In this document: positions 1 through 10,591 of the stretch, piece by piece
Layout: each line of letters begins with the position of its first letter
Numbering within the stretch: position 1 is the stretch's first letter
From: Pseudeuparius sepicola
Lineage: Eukaryota; Arthropoda; Insecta; Coleoptera; Anthribidae
Reading direction: 5' to 3'
DNA: 64,000 bases
Assembly (NCBI GenBank): GCA_963920635.1
Contig: OY987302.1
Coordinates: 44,271,500-44,335,499, forward strand
Translations under genes and position numbers: made by a program
Notes under the pieces: model-generated
Database searches by the model: none
What the model saw: only the letters and a program-made list of their open reading frames with translations
What the model was told of the DNA's origin: nothing

Positions 1-235
1 AATACATGACCCAGAATATTTATGGGATAGTTGCATATTTATATATTATGTATGCCTTCAACGATGTAGGTACTTTAGGCAAATTAGCTGCAATGGCAAC
101 AGGCATTATAGAGTCATCTGTTTTGCCAAATATTATCCAGTAAATTACAATTAATACTTTTTTCAGTCTTAAATTCAGAATGTTTTGGTTTATTATGTTT
201 ATGTATAAATTTGGATTTTAGTGAAAACATCTTTG

Positions 236-415
236 CGTTGACTGACGTATTAATAAAGACTGCTCACGGCTGTCATGTTTGACAGTTCTCTGGCTCACCA
301 TGCGCTTCCCAGAGACAAAATACAATGCAAAATACATTGTTGACCACAGGCGCCATCTACTTTCCAGGACATGAAACTATAGCCGTGAGAAGTCTTATTA
401 ATTCGTCAGTCAACG
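236..415. mobile_element. Short MITE with 7-bp target duplication, copy 1
   Basis: This is a 180-bp non-coding element with imperfect terminal inverted repeats of about 36 bp. The ends begin CGTTGACTGACG and finish CGTCAGTCAACG, with GCTCACGGCT near the inner end of each repeat. It is flanked by ATCTTTG (229-235) and ATCTATG (416-422), a 7-bp target duplication with one mismatch. A second copy lies at 10397-10584. The short ORF overlapping it has no recognisable product. The superfamily is uncertain; a 7-bp duplication rules out the TA-specific families seen elsewhere in the window. Confidence 0.8.
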
Positions 416-422
416 ATCTATG

Positions 423-1127
423 TCTATCCTCGCAAGTTTTATTACAAAACCAAAAGTTACGCGAAGCAACTGAAAAGAAAAGAAATTTTCTCACATTAGT
501 GAGATTAAGCAACATTTATATAAATAGTCAACACAATTCATATGTACAAAACTGATAATACTAGCCCTTAAATTATTTTTTACCGCGTTCTCCAATTTTG
601 TAATGATTAAAACAATAAATGCACATATTTCTACTTTGAATACGTTTATTTTCGGATACGTATATTTGTTTATGTTCACCTTGCGTCAGAATCACTGCAA
701 TTGTCCAAAGTATTTTCTTTAAACTTTCTATTATACCATGTAAACTGGATTTAAGGATTTCCCGAAATGCCAAAGATGGTAAAACAAATGCCAGGCTGGG
801 TAGTTCCCGAAACAAAACAATTTCTCTTGATTACAATAGTAAAAATAATTATAATTGGGTGTCTGTACATATTAAGAAGTTGAAGTGTTACGCACAGAAT
901 AAGCTCAAGTCGATATAATGTCCATTTCTCGATGGACATAAGACATAAGCAATTCGATGTACTTATTATACTGCTTGTTCCTTGTACTAGAGAAATTGTA
1001 TATTGATATTGTGCTCTATATAGAAGTTTATACGAGAGTTTATACCTTTAAATATGTATCGCTATTACAAACAAATGATAATTTTCCCTAACAAGCTTAT
1101 TACAATTTATTATTCATTATTATCAGT
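423..1127. other. AT-rich intergenic stretch, nothing recognised
   Basis: AT-rich sequence with short overlapping ORFs on both strands (up to 80 codons) that show no recognisable domain. I see no RNA gene or terminal repeats here. Confidence 0.5.
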
Positions 1128-1500
1128 CATTCCACTTTGACTTGACATTTTCTTTGCGAAAGGAGAAAGGTTAATTCTAAGAAAACAAAGTTGTTGAAGT
1201 TATTTTTTTGAGATAACGTTCAAAGTGTCGTTCTCAAAGTTGAACTGAACTGACAAAGCGCCAAGCGTCAAAGCCTTTTTAGCAGTTGTCTTTCCTGGCA
1301 ACTTGAAAAAGTTGTCCTTTAATCAGTTTGTTCCAGGTCCTGAAAAAATAAAAATTAAATGGATCTGCGTGCCACCATAGTAGATTGTAGTAGATTCTTC
1401 TATGGTGCCACGAATAAATTTCCGATAAAGCTTATTACAGTTTTTTTGAAACGTAAATCAGTTTCTGCCTATGCGCAGTTTTCATTTTAAAAAGGCATAT
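1128..1500 (+). repeat. Interspersed repeat X, possible Penelope 3' UTR remnant
   Basis: This stretch resembles, in the same order, the reverse complement of about 31300-31690 and, over its later part, 33228-33345. Shared landmarks are CACTTTGACTTGACATT, AGTTGTTGAAGTTATTTTTT and GGCAACTTGAAAAAGTTGTC. At 31.3-31.7 kb the same repeat directly follows the GIY-YIG ORF of a Penelope-like element, so X may be that family's 3' untranslated region. That link is inference. A small imperfect hairpin (GTGCCACCATAG with CTATGGTGCCAC) lies near 1370-1412. Confidence 0.6.
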
Positions 1501-2186
1501 AAAAAGTGGATCACTCTCAGGTTTGGTTCTAAATAGGAAAAAACTTTTACTTTACGAAAAATAAAGTTGACAATAATAAGTAGTAAGGTCACATTAGTTT
1601 ATTGTTTAAACAGGCAAAGATCTCATCGGAATGCACAATATAAGATTATATTACTTTATGCTTATAGTCATGACAATATTATCTATCTGATCTTTAATAA
1701 ATAGTAAATTCAAGTGCATAATTGCCACCAGAATTTATAATAGTGACATGTGAATAGGAAGTATAAGAAGACATTCAATAGTAACTTTCATAAAAATGTA
1801 CTTAGCATTAATGATTCTACTTTGTGTTACCGTCTACAGCAATATTGTTTAAAAGTTATAGCCTATTCATCTGAAGTTATATGAGAGGAAAGTTTGTTAT
1901 TTTTTAAATTTATTATCACACATGTGTCAAGTGGCTTATAATATAACACTTTTATTCTCCGGCATTGAATTTTTTTAAAGTCGATAATTTATGCTTGGGG
2001 AGATACTTAAATATGTAAGTACTTATACACATCAAATTGTCGTCTTGCAAAAAAGAAATAGCTTCATACTGAAATATAATTATGTGAAATGATGCATTTC
2101 TTACTCTGGAGATTTCCAACATTTACCATCAAGATGTGTTTAAATGGTTAGTACCAGGGTTATGATTAGGTACCTATACCTATACA
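1501..2186. other. AT-rich intergenic stretch, nothing recognised
   Basis: No ORF of note, no long inverted repeat and no recognisable RNA gene. Confidence 0.5.
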
Positions 2187-4385
2187 GGGTGGCTTATACC
2201 TATAAGTGGCTCACTCAAAATATCTCGGCTATTTTTTGACAGATAAAATCGGTGGCGCGTTCGATCGGTCTAGCTCTTCCGAGGGGCCTTCTTTTTTCGT
2301 GATGAAAGTTGCTGACCATGGCCGCCTAGGAAAACTATGACCAGAAATCAAACCGCTGTAACTTTTTTATTTATAGAGACACAGAAAAAAAGCTTAATTG
2401 AAAATTGTTTCCAACAACTGATGTGAGAATACAACTATTGTATCAATTTTGAAATATTAGATATGATCTAGACCGACACTATATTAAAGACCCGAGCATG
2501 ACGTCATATTTCATTGTTGTCTACGGACTGAGGTGGCGCTACTCGACGAAAAAAATGGCGACTTATTATAGGTTATAGGTGGTACTCCTGTGGTTATTGG
2601 TATGTCAGTTTCTGACGTTTAAAATATCCTAAATTTTAAATATACAGCTTTATTACGATTTGCCTTGTTTTTACGGTAACGAATAATAATTGTCTTTGCG
2701 TACAGTATTTAGCAGTTTTATCCTATTAACACAGCTTTTATACTTAGGTAGATTTGTTTGTGATAACATGAAATTTCCATGGACATGAAGAAAATGGTAG
2801 GTATGCACACTGCACAGACCGTTAGATGAATTGCAGAAGAATAAACACTATTTTGGAATTATGGGATGATCTGATCAACCAGCTAAAGAAGCGAAAATTC
2901 TAGATATTATTTTGGAAGAAGTACCAAAAGGTACCAAATACTCTTGCTTGCTTTTTAGACTCGCTTTTCTTAAGAAAATGTATGGAAATATGCCATGTGA
3001 ACTTGTCAAATTAGAGGGACATAACAAACCAATATTTTATTTTATATTGAATATTAAATTCGTTGTAACAGACATAATATTTCCATGTTTTTATTTTATG
3101 AAAGATTCTGCAACAATGGTGTTTTAACATTAAACCACCGAGTAAATTTGTTTCGTCGTTTGGCGCCAGTGGCAATCGCTTGAAACAGCGCTATTCACAG
3201 GTCTTTAATATAGTCTTGGTCCAGATATGACTAAGTTTGAGCTCTCTTGGGATCAAAAATTAATTTATCTGGAAAAAAGATATTTACGCGTTTTTTATAA
3301 AGCAAAATATCCCTTTTTATTTGATATGTCACACTTGCCAGTTTGTTCTGTATTTGCTATAAGAAATTACTTGTATAATTTTATACCGAAATATTTTGAT
3401 GTAAACAATAATTGTAAAACTAAAATTAATTAAAGGTCGTACCTCAGAGCGGCCCTGGCGAATATTTCAAGGCACGTGCTCTTGTTTACGCCAGGCCTAA
3501 GAGTTGCTCGATTTTAGTATAGTCATGAACCGATGGCACTGGGAGTATTGTTCACACCTAATATTAACCAGGCCACGCGCCTAGAAAGTCGCCCGCACCA
3601 ATAATGGAGTAATGCTAAGCATAAATTGTAGCAAAAATAACAATATACAGTACTTATACACACCTTTGACTATAGGTACATATATTATTCTTCAAGGAGA
3701 AATAATCCTTTTGCAGCTAAAAATCTAAAAATAATTAAATTTTGAAATTTTAAAGATATATTTTGTCATAAGCAGAAGGTCTGATGTGTGATTAGCAGAA
3801 GGTCTAGTTACCCATGAAAATAAATAATCGATTATGACACTAAATTAAAGTAGGCATAGTAGGCTTTCAAGTTTTGGAAATAAAGCGGTTTTTATGCACT
3901 TAATCGAATGTCGAATAGCTAATCTAGAATTGTTATTTTAAATAATAAAAAAATGCGGAACTCGTAGACTTTATTGTCTGTTATGAAAATAAATTAAAAA
4001 TACTTCAACCACAAATATAACCAATATTTTTTCCTAATTTTTTTAAAGTAAATACAGAATAAACGGGCAAGGGTTGCACTTCAAATTGAATAGGACATTT
4101 TGCTTTACAAAACACATATAATTAAATATTTTTACAGATAATTTCGAGTCCAAGAGAGTCAAAATTTTAAGGTAATCCACACGACATCAAAACTAATAGT
4201 CTGGCAGCCGCGGGGGAAAACCCAAAAATATGGGATGAAGTTTTATCAGAACGGATTTGACATCTCTAGGTAGATGGCCATGGACAACAATTTTCATCAT
4301 GACAAAAGAAGTCCGCCTGGAAAGGCTGTCAATCGCACCTATCACCGATTTTTTCTGTTAAAAAATAGCCGAGATATTATGAATT
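2187..4385. mobile_element. Decayed non-autonomous DNA transposon with ~130-bp inverted repeats
   Basis: The arms at about 2205-2345 and 4227-4380 are inverted copies of each other. Shared landmarks are ATATCTCGGCTATTTTTT, AAAATCGGTG and a CCATGGCC core. The left end begins with a TACAGGGTGG motif like the other TA-inserting elements here; the right tip has eroded. No transposase is visible between the arms. Two ORFs of about 70 codons inside (2912-3127 and 3227-3433) show no domain I recognise. A smaller MITE appears nested at about 2466-3226. Confidence 0.65.
2466..3226. mobile_element. Nested MITE of the ACACTATATTAAAGAC family
   Basis: The left end reads GACCGACACTATATTAAAGAC near 2470. 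The right end, read in reverse complement, gives a matching GACTATATTAAAGACCTG near 3201-3226. GGCGC and CGTCG motifs near both ends extend the similarity weakly. The same terminal motif occurs alone near 34612 and 56229. No coding capacity is recognised. Boundaries are approximate. Confidence 0.45.
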
Positions 4386-6060
4386 CTTATATTTTTTCAG
4401 TTTAGAAATTAAATATTTAAATGAACTAATTTAATGCTTCCATGAAGGCAATGCAACTTAGAAAAATGCCACAATTTAAACTTTTTATTATTAATTATAT
4501 TTTCCAGAAAACCTCATATTAACAACTGATACAATTGCATTCATGGGCATACATATATTTATCTCATAGCATTTGGAACGTTCAAGTGTTAAAAATGTCA
4601 CGTGAAGAAAAACATGTAACTTCTATACTGTTGTATAACAAATTTGCAAAAGCCCTATAAATGATTTTTATTAGTTTAACCTGAAATTTTTCTAAAATTA
4701 TTATGCGCCTCCAATTGCAATAAATTCCCGATGAATGAAAGGTAATAAGTGCTGTCAGAATATTTTTAGCGTGCAGGTGTAGGTTAATGATATTTTTTAT
4801 GTCAACGATCTCGACATAAAACTGGCACGTCTATTTTAAGCATCACGCTTACATGTTTTACAACTTTGATTTGCAAATTTTATGTTTTTATAAGTGGGGA
4901 AATTAGTTCACGGAGCATATATTTATTTAAAGTAAGGTCTACGAGCGCAGGCAACCAGAAATAAGACTATTACGAAGGATATTTTTTTTGCCACAGCTGC
5001 CTCGTTTTCGAGATACGTGGTGTTTAAATTCTCAAGAATTTTAATGTTTTATTTTTATTTTTCCAACCTATAAAAATATTCGAACTATGACACTCGCCAT
5101 TTTGTTTGTACACTTTTGTATAACTTCTTTTATTATAAGCACTATCTATTGGCATTTTTTGTATCTGCCACAGTTTCATGGCAAATTCGATTTATCATTT
5201 AAGTATTGCTCTTTTTTGAAATGCAGAAAATTAAATTATTTAATTTAAAGTAACATTTTTAGATTTTTAGACTAATATCATAGTAATGAAAGAAAACAAT
5301 AATATCCTACCATTTTCAACAAAATCAAATTATCGAAAAAATTACATAGTAATTAAGCAGGCACAAGTATTAACTTTCTTGAACATCGCACTTTTTATAT
5401 CCTTTCCTATACGGTGTCATTGTTTTCTAATGAAATAATTTTGTTTTTCGCATTTCAAAAGGAGTAATGAGTGAAAAATTAAATTGACATTGAAAGTGTT
5501 CAGATGCAAAACAGTGTCAAGATACAGTTTTCTATAAAATAAGAAATGCATCAAAATATGGAAAACATTTTGAGGCCCGCATCAGTATTTTTTGATAAAG
5601 TAAATTTGGTGAATTGCCCATACTTCTGCCACTGGCTACTCGGCATTACCACATTTTGTCACACCTAATCAGTGCATGCTTTGTACGAGATTTTGTTTGA
5701 ATATCCCTAACCGCTGGAAAAGCAAAAAATATAACAATAAGGTTTCAAGTTGACACCATGTATCTCCAAAACCAGGAAGCTCAAGTCGAGGCACATGGGA
5801 TACGCGACTGAACTTAAGATGCCAACGCCCCGACGGGACTATGCGAACTAATATATGGGCCATCGTCACTATGTGAACGGTGCTAGCCTTGGGTCTACAC
5901 TGCATTGTTCTTTGTTGTTGTTCATTGTTGGCATGGCCCATAGACTAGTTTAGCCTCGGTGCGGCGTACGCCTCGACTGAGAACTGAGCGTCAACGAGGC
6001 ATTTGGCATGGGCCTGACAGTGGGTGACGTTGCATCGGAGGGGAGGGGATGACTGCAGGC
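4386..6060. other. Intergenic stretch, mostly featureless
   Basis: AT-rich to about 5650, then a more GC-rich patch to about 6060. The 90-codon ORF at 5669-5941 (minus) has no recognisable domain and may be chance in the GC-richer patch. No RNA gene or repeat boundary was found. Confidence 0.45.
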
Positions 6061-6342
6061 CACCTATCCCGTGTGCCTCGCTCAGGTAGATACATTATTG
6101 TATTTATTTGTATATCTTACATTATGACTGAATTTTACGTCAGTTTAAATCAATTCTTTGATATCTTTAACCTTTCCCTTGAATAGTCAAATTACGTAGA
6201 TACCACCTGTCGCGTTGAATAAATTTACTATAAAAATCTACAAGGAAATTGCCACTTAAAATTTATTTACAGGTTTTCAAATGGAAATTTTAAATCGACA
6301 TAAAATGTGGATATTTAGTGTCAGAACGGCACTTGGCTTGGC

Positions 6343-6775
6343 ACTCTTGTTCCATAACGATAAAATCAATCGTTTTGAAATTGGCAAAACGTGCTCCAAA
6401 ACACCTCTTAACTCCAATATTTGAAACATACAATTTTCACCTACCGCTTTTAAATGCTACAGATCAACTGTACGATTTAAAGTGAGAAAAAATCCTTATG
6501 AATGATATACAAAAAATTATTCGTTTTTAAAATGGAAAGGATTGAATTTGACAAAATTTTGACACCCTATTTCGAGAAAACCAATAGTGTTTTGACCAAT
6601 GTCTATTGGTCATTTCTTCATCATTTTCAATGTAGGTACAGTTGGTCTGTAACATTTGAAATCAGTAGGTGAAAATTTTATATTTGGAATATTGGAGTTA
6701 ACAGGTGTTTTGGAGCACGTTTCGCCAATTTCAACGCAAACGGTTGATTTTATCGTTATGAAACAAGAGTACACA
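6343..6775. repeat. Foldback inverted repeat, ~140-bp arms
   Basis: Arms at about 6343-6478 and 6628-6775 are inverted copies. Landmarks are CGATAAAATCAA versus TTGATTTTATCG, CGTGCTCCAAAACACCT versus AGGTGTTTTGGAGCACG, and ACTCCAATAT versus ATATTGGAGT. The spacer is about 150 bp. The paired 60- and 73-codon ORFs on opposite strands arise only from this symmetry. It is probably a MITE whose outer ends have decayed; no target duplication was identified. Confidence 0.7.
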
Positions 6776-7705
6776 CTATTTGTTACAAAACAGAAAGGTG
6801 CACTAAAATTATGGACCTGCATAAGACCCAAAGGATAACCCCAAAAAAGTTATGAGTAAAAACACGACCCAAAAATAGTGCAAGTGGCGCCCACTGTGAG
6901 ATACGTAAAAAACACAGCAGCGGCAAATTTCAATAATGTACCTAGCATAAAGTAGAAGATACGGTCAATATTCAATTTTAAGGAGTAAAATTGTATCTAA
7001 GAAACTAAAGTCAATAAGAATTTTATTTTACTTTTTGAAGTTATGTATGCTTCAGAATTTAAGCCAGGGTTTCCTGAAACACCCTGTATATAATTATTAT
7101 ATTATATGTATGTATAAATAAAGCCAAAAATCTTCCTTGCAATACTTTAAACTGAATAAATCCCGGTTTATACTATTATCCTTAATCGAAGCGGTGAAAC
7201 CTCCTTTTACGAAGCCAGATAAAAACGAATCGATTCGAACAACAAGCAGCATACACCTTATTGGAAGGCCGGTATTTCGACACTTCTCGTCAATTCCTTA
7301 TTTCGCAGAGAAAACCAAAGCTTACCGAGATGCTGTGATGTACATGTATGCACGCCATGCACGTTAAAATAATATCTCACGCGATCTGCTCAACCCCAAA
7401 TTATCGCCACGCGAAACGATATAGGTATGCGAAAATTAGGCAGTTTAAACAAATCAAAAATATATGCATGGAAAGTTGTTGCTCCCACCGGTCCAAAGCA
7501 GTCCCTTTTCTCGAGTTAAATTTCTGTCCATTTTCGGAGCTTTGATCTTACGGCGTGCTCTGAAGATTACCAGGAAACCTGATGTTAAATTCTGGTAATA
7601 AAGGGACTTCTTTCTATTCTAGAAACTATACGAGGCGTTGTTCGAAATGTATAGGAAGGGTTGGCAATTCGGAAAATAAACATATATATATTATATATGT
7701 ATGTA
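6776..7705. other. Intergenic stretch, nothing recognised
   Basis: Contains an ACACCCTGTATATA motif near 7078-7092, which resembles the outer end of a TA-flanked MITE, but I could not find its partner. Two overlapping short ORFs (7137-7545) have no recognisable domain. Confidence 0.45.
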
Positions 7706-7707
7706 TA

Positions 7708-8417
7708 CAGGGTGAGTCACATCTAAAGGCAGAGCCGAAAACACAAGGTAGAATTCGCTAAAATAAGCACATATGCTTAATAAACATTAGCTCAAAAACG
7801 CTTGGTTCTCCATATACAGAGTGTTGAAACTTTTCCAAATATTTTTTAATTTTTTTCTAGCACGTTTAGGAATTATTTTATACATATTATGGGTTGTCAT
7901 TTTGTGCAATAATTTGGCCCTGTTCAGATGAGCAGCGGCGTAGATAGAAATAATTTTATTTTAAATGCCAGCATAATCATCTTGACACTAGTTTAAAAAA
8001 TCCGAAATTACGAAGAAACTGTACCAGAAATAAAAAAAATACCAAGAGGTACTTTTTGTTCCAAATTAAATGGGCTATCCAAAAAAGGCAACATTTTTTG
8101 TTTTGCACAGGGCCGTACTACTTTTTTTCTACAATTATTTACAGTAACTAATTGTACCTACGCCGCTGGTGATCGGAACGGGGTCAAATTATTCCACAAA
8201 ATGGTAACCGTCCAGTGTATAATGTGTACCAAATTTGGTTGGAATTCCTAAATGGGATCGAAAGAAATTAAAAAAATATGTTATTTTTGGAAAATTTTCA
8301 ACACGCTGTATATGGAGAACCAAGCTTTTTTGGGCTAATGTTTATTAAGCATATGTGCTTATTTTAGCGAGTTCTACCTTGTGTTTTCGGCTCTGCCTTT
8401 AGATGTGACTCACCCTG
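7708..8417. mobile_element. Complete foldback MITE, TA-flanked
   Basis: This 710-bp element begins CAGGGTGAGTCACATCTAAA and ends with its reverse complement, flanked by TA at 7706-7707 and 8418-8419. The outer ~130 bp of each arm are almost identical, and weaker symmetry runs inward to about 240 bp (GCGGCGTAG near 7934 against CTACGCCGC near 8158). There is no coding capacity. The TA duplication and the CAGGGTG end fit mobilisation by a Tc1/mariner-type transposase in trans, which is inference. Confidence 0.9.
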
Positions 8418-8419
8418 TA

Positions 8420-9400
8420 TATACGGGTTTCTTCCTGACTTTTCATATTTGAGTTAATTCGCATGGCAAACAAGTTTTTATATATTTATGAATATTCTAT
8501 CCTATAAACATAAAATGAATGATCGTGATCTTTTGCAAGAAAGGCAATTATATTAAAAAATTGCACGACAGAACAGTCATGGACTATTTTAAAATTTCTT
8601 AAATCGTAGAAAAATTATCCCTAAATTTCAGTTTAAGCAAAATTGTATTAGGAAAGCAAATAAATCCTTATTAATTCCAAATGATACCTATACTGGCTGT
8701 AATCGACCATTAGATGAAATAAAGTTGGGGTAGATGGGAAACTCCTCATATTTATTGGTTTAAAGCGTCGCTGGTGACTAGTAGCGGGAAATGTAAAAAG
8801 TTCATTATTTGAAATGACAACTCCAAACTCTATTTCTATAAATATGTGCAATATTTTAATAACATTGCACATAATTCATATGTATAAACAACATTTCGTA
8901 AGTTTAGCATATACAATGATTTAATTAATTGATTAATTGATTGCTTAATGAAAATAACCTTCTGCCAATGGTAACAAAGCTTGTAAAGGTCATATAATAA
9001 CCACGAAAGAACGATCCGCAGACGGTTGTTTAATAATAATCTAATAATTATTTTTTCTTGAAATTGGCAGAGAAGTGTCCCAAAATCGTCACTAAAAGCT
9101 CAGAAATCGGCACTGAAGTAACCCATTATTGTACGATTTTTTCAATAAGTAGGCCTTGGCGAGATGTAAACATCAAACGTCAGACGCGGAGCCATCGCCC
9201 GTCAAAAGTGACCAAATATTCAAAACCCGGCCAATAAAGGCCCATTTAACTATTCGTACACATTGCGAAATTCTTACCTATAGCAGCGCATTCTATCAAT
9301 ATACATATTTTAGTAGGTTTGAATATCAATAGATTTATTATGGAGGCTGCACAAGTGTACAACAAGCAGCAGTTTGGTTTTTCTGTCGTGTCTTTGTCAT
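8420..9400. other. Intergenic stretch, nothing recognised
   Basis: AT-rich. The 74-codon minus-strand ORF at 8648-8872 has no recognisable domain. Near 8920-8940 there is a short TTAATTAATTGATTAATTGA run. Confidence 0.5.
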
Positions 9401-9409
9401 ACTTGACCT

Positions 9410-9805
9410 ATTGTAGGCGCACTGAGAGATTGCGTCCGCGGGGAAGCGGGGAAGCGGGGAGCGCGGAGAACGATTTGTCGCTATTGGCCGACTGCAACAG
9501 GGCAAAAAATGCACCGCGTTTTCGTATTCGCAATTAAAAATAGAACCAAGGCGAGATTCAGACGACTGATTATCCCTAGGCGTGCGCGTCGAAATTTATA
9601 GTTTCCAAAACTAATAGATTTCGACGCGCACACTTAGGGATAATCAGTCCTCTGAATCTCGCCTTGGTTCTATTTTTAATTACGAATACGAAAACGCGGT
9701 GCATTTTTTGCATTGTTGCAGTCGGCCAATAGCGACAAATCGTTCTCCGCGCTCCCCGCTTCCCCGCGGACGCAATCTCTCAGTGCGCCTACTATAGGTA
9801 GAGCG
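9410..9805. repeat. GC-rich near-perfect palindrome, ~197-bp arms, almost no loop
   Basis: The arms meet near 9605/9606, where GTTT-CC-AAAAC forms the turn. Landmarks shared in inverted orientation are GTAGGCGCACTGAGAGATTG, GGCCGACTGCAAC, GGCGAGATTCAGA and GCGCGTCGAAAT. The left arm has a duplicated GGGGAAGCGGGGAAGCGGGG where the right arm has one unit. The arms are notably GC-rich against an AT-rich background. The transcript would fold into one long hairpin. No target duplication could be defined. Confidence 0.88.
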
Positions 9806-9906
9806 ATCGTCAAAGTCAAGCAACGCCGCGCGTAGTCGGTTCATGGACGGGTGATCCCTTATTATTATTTTCTTGCCTAATAAAACTTTTTTTTTTCCGA
9901 TTTTAC

Positions 9907-10016
9907 CTCGGCACTGAAGTTCTTTTTATGACTCATGTGGTTTATTTGCCTCAGCCAGAGGCCTCGGCAACTAAATTCCACACGAGTCATAAAAAGTTGA
10001 ACTTCAGTGCCTTGGT
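9907..10016. repeat. 110-bp palindrome
   Basis: The ends are GGCACTGAAGTTC and GAACTTCAGTGCC. ATGACTCATGTGG pairs with CCACACGAGTCAT. The centre includes TGCCTCAGCCAGAGGCCTCGGCA. A related GGCACTGAAGT motif at about 9110 suggests the palindrome is part of a larger element whose left end lies before the 9.4-kb hairpin. Confidence 0.75.
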
Positions 10017-10388
10017 ACATAAATAATTATTTTATGCAAAATTTTTGTGTTATTAAAAGCAATCAATGCCCGTCTGTCAAAAAAATGTTAGATTTCCTTG
10101 ATGAAACCATCTTATAAAATGTAGTAGGCAGACGGTTAAGACTGTTAAAGGATTCCGGCAGACAAAAAATGGCTTTAATGTCAACTGAAAAATTGATTGA
10201 AGTTGACTGAATCATCCTGTATATTTTTGAAACAGGCAAAACTAAAAAAAATTATGACTAGGGACAGACATTTACAATTTCGTATTATTTTTTTATTTTT
10301 GAACTTATAAATATGTATTTTTTGTTTTTGTTATAATATGGACATATGGATAAGATCTACCCAAGTACCTACAAACCATTATATTATG
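10017..10388. other. Intergenic stretch, nothing recognised
   Basis: AT-rich, with no ORF, no RNA gene and no inverted repeat that I can define. Confidence 0.5.
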
Positions 10389-10396
10389 TCTTCTGT

Positions 10397-10584
10397 CGTT
10401 GACTGATATATTATCAAAGACTGCTCACGGCTGTCACGTCTGACACATTTTTGGCTCACCATGCGCTTTCCGGAGATAAAATACAATGCAAAATACATTG
10501 TTAGCCATCAGAGCCATCTGTTTTCCAGGACAGAAAGTAGAAAGCTATAGCCGTGAGAAGTCTTTATAAATACGTCTGTCAACG
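10397..10584. mobile_element. Short MITE with 7-bp target duplication, copy 2
   Basis: This is the second copy of the 236-415 element, in the same orientation. It shares the CGTTGACTGA and TCAACG ends, the GACTGCTCACGGCTGTCA core and AAAATACAATGCAAAATACA. It is flanked by perfect 7-bp direct repeats, CTTCTGT at 10390-10396 and 10585-10591. It is non-coding. Confidence 0.85.
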
Positions 10585-10591
10585 CTTCTGT

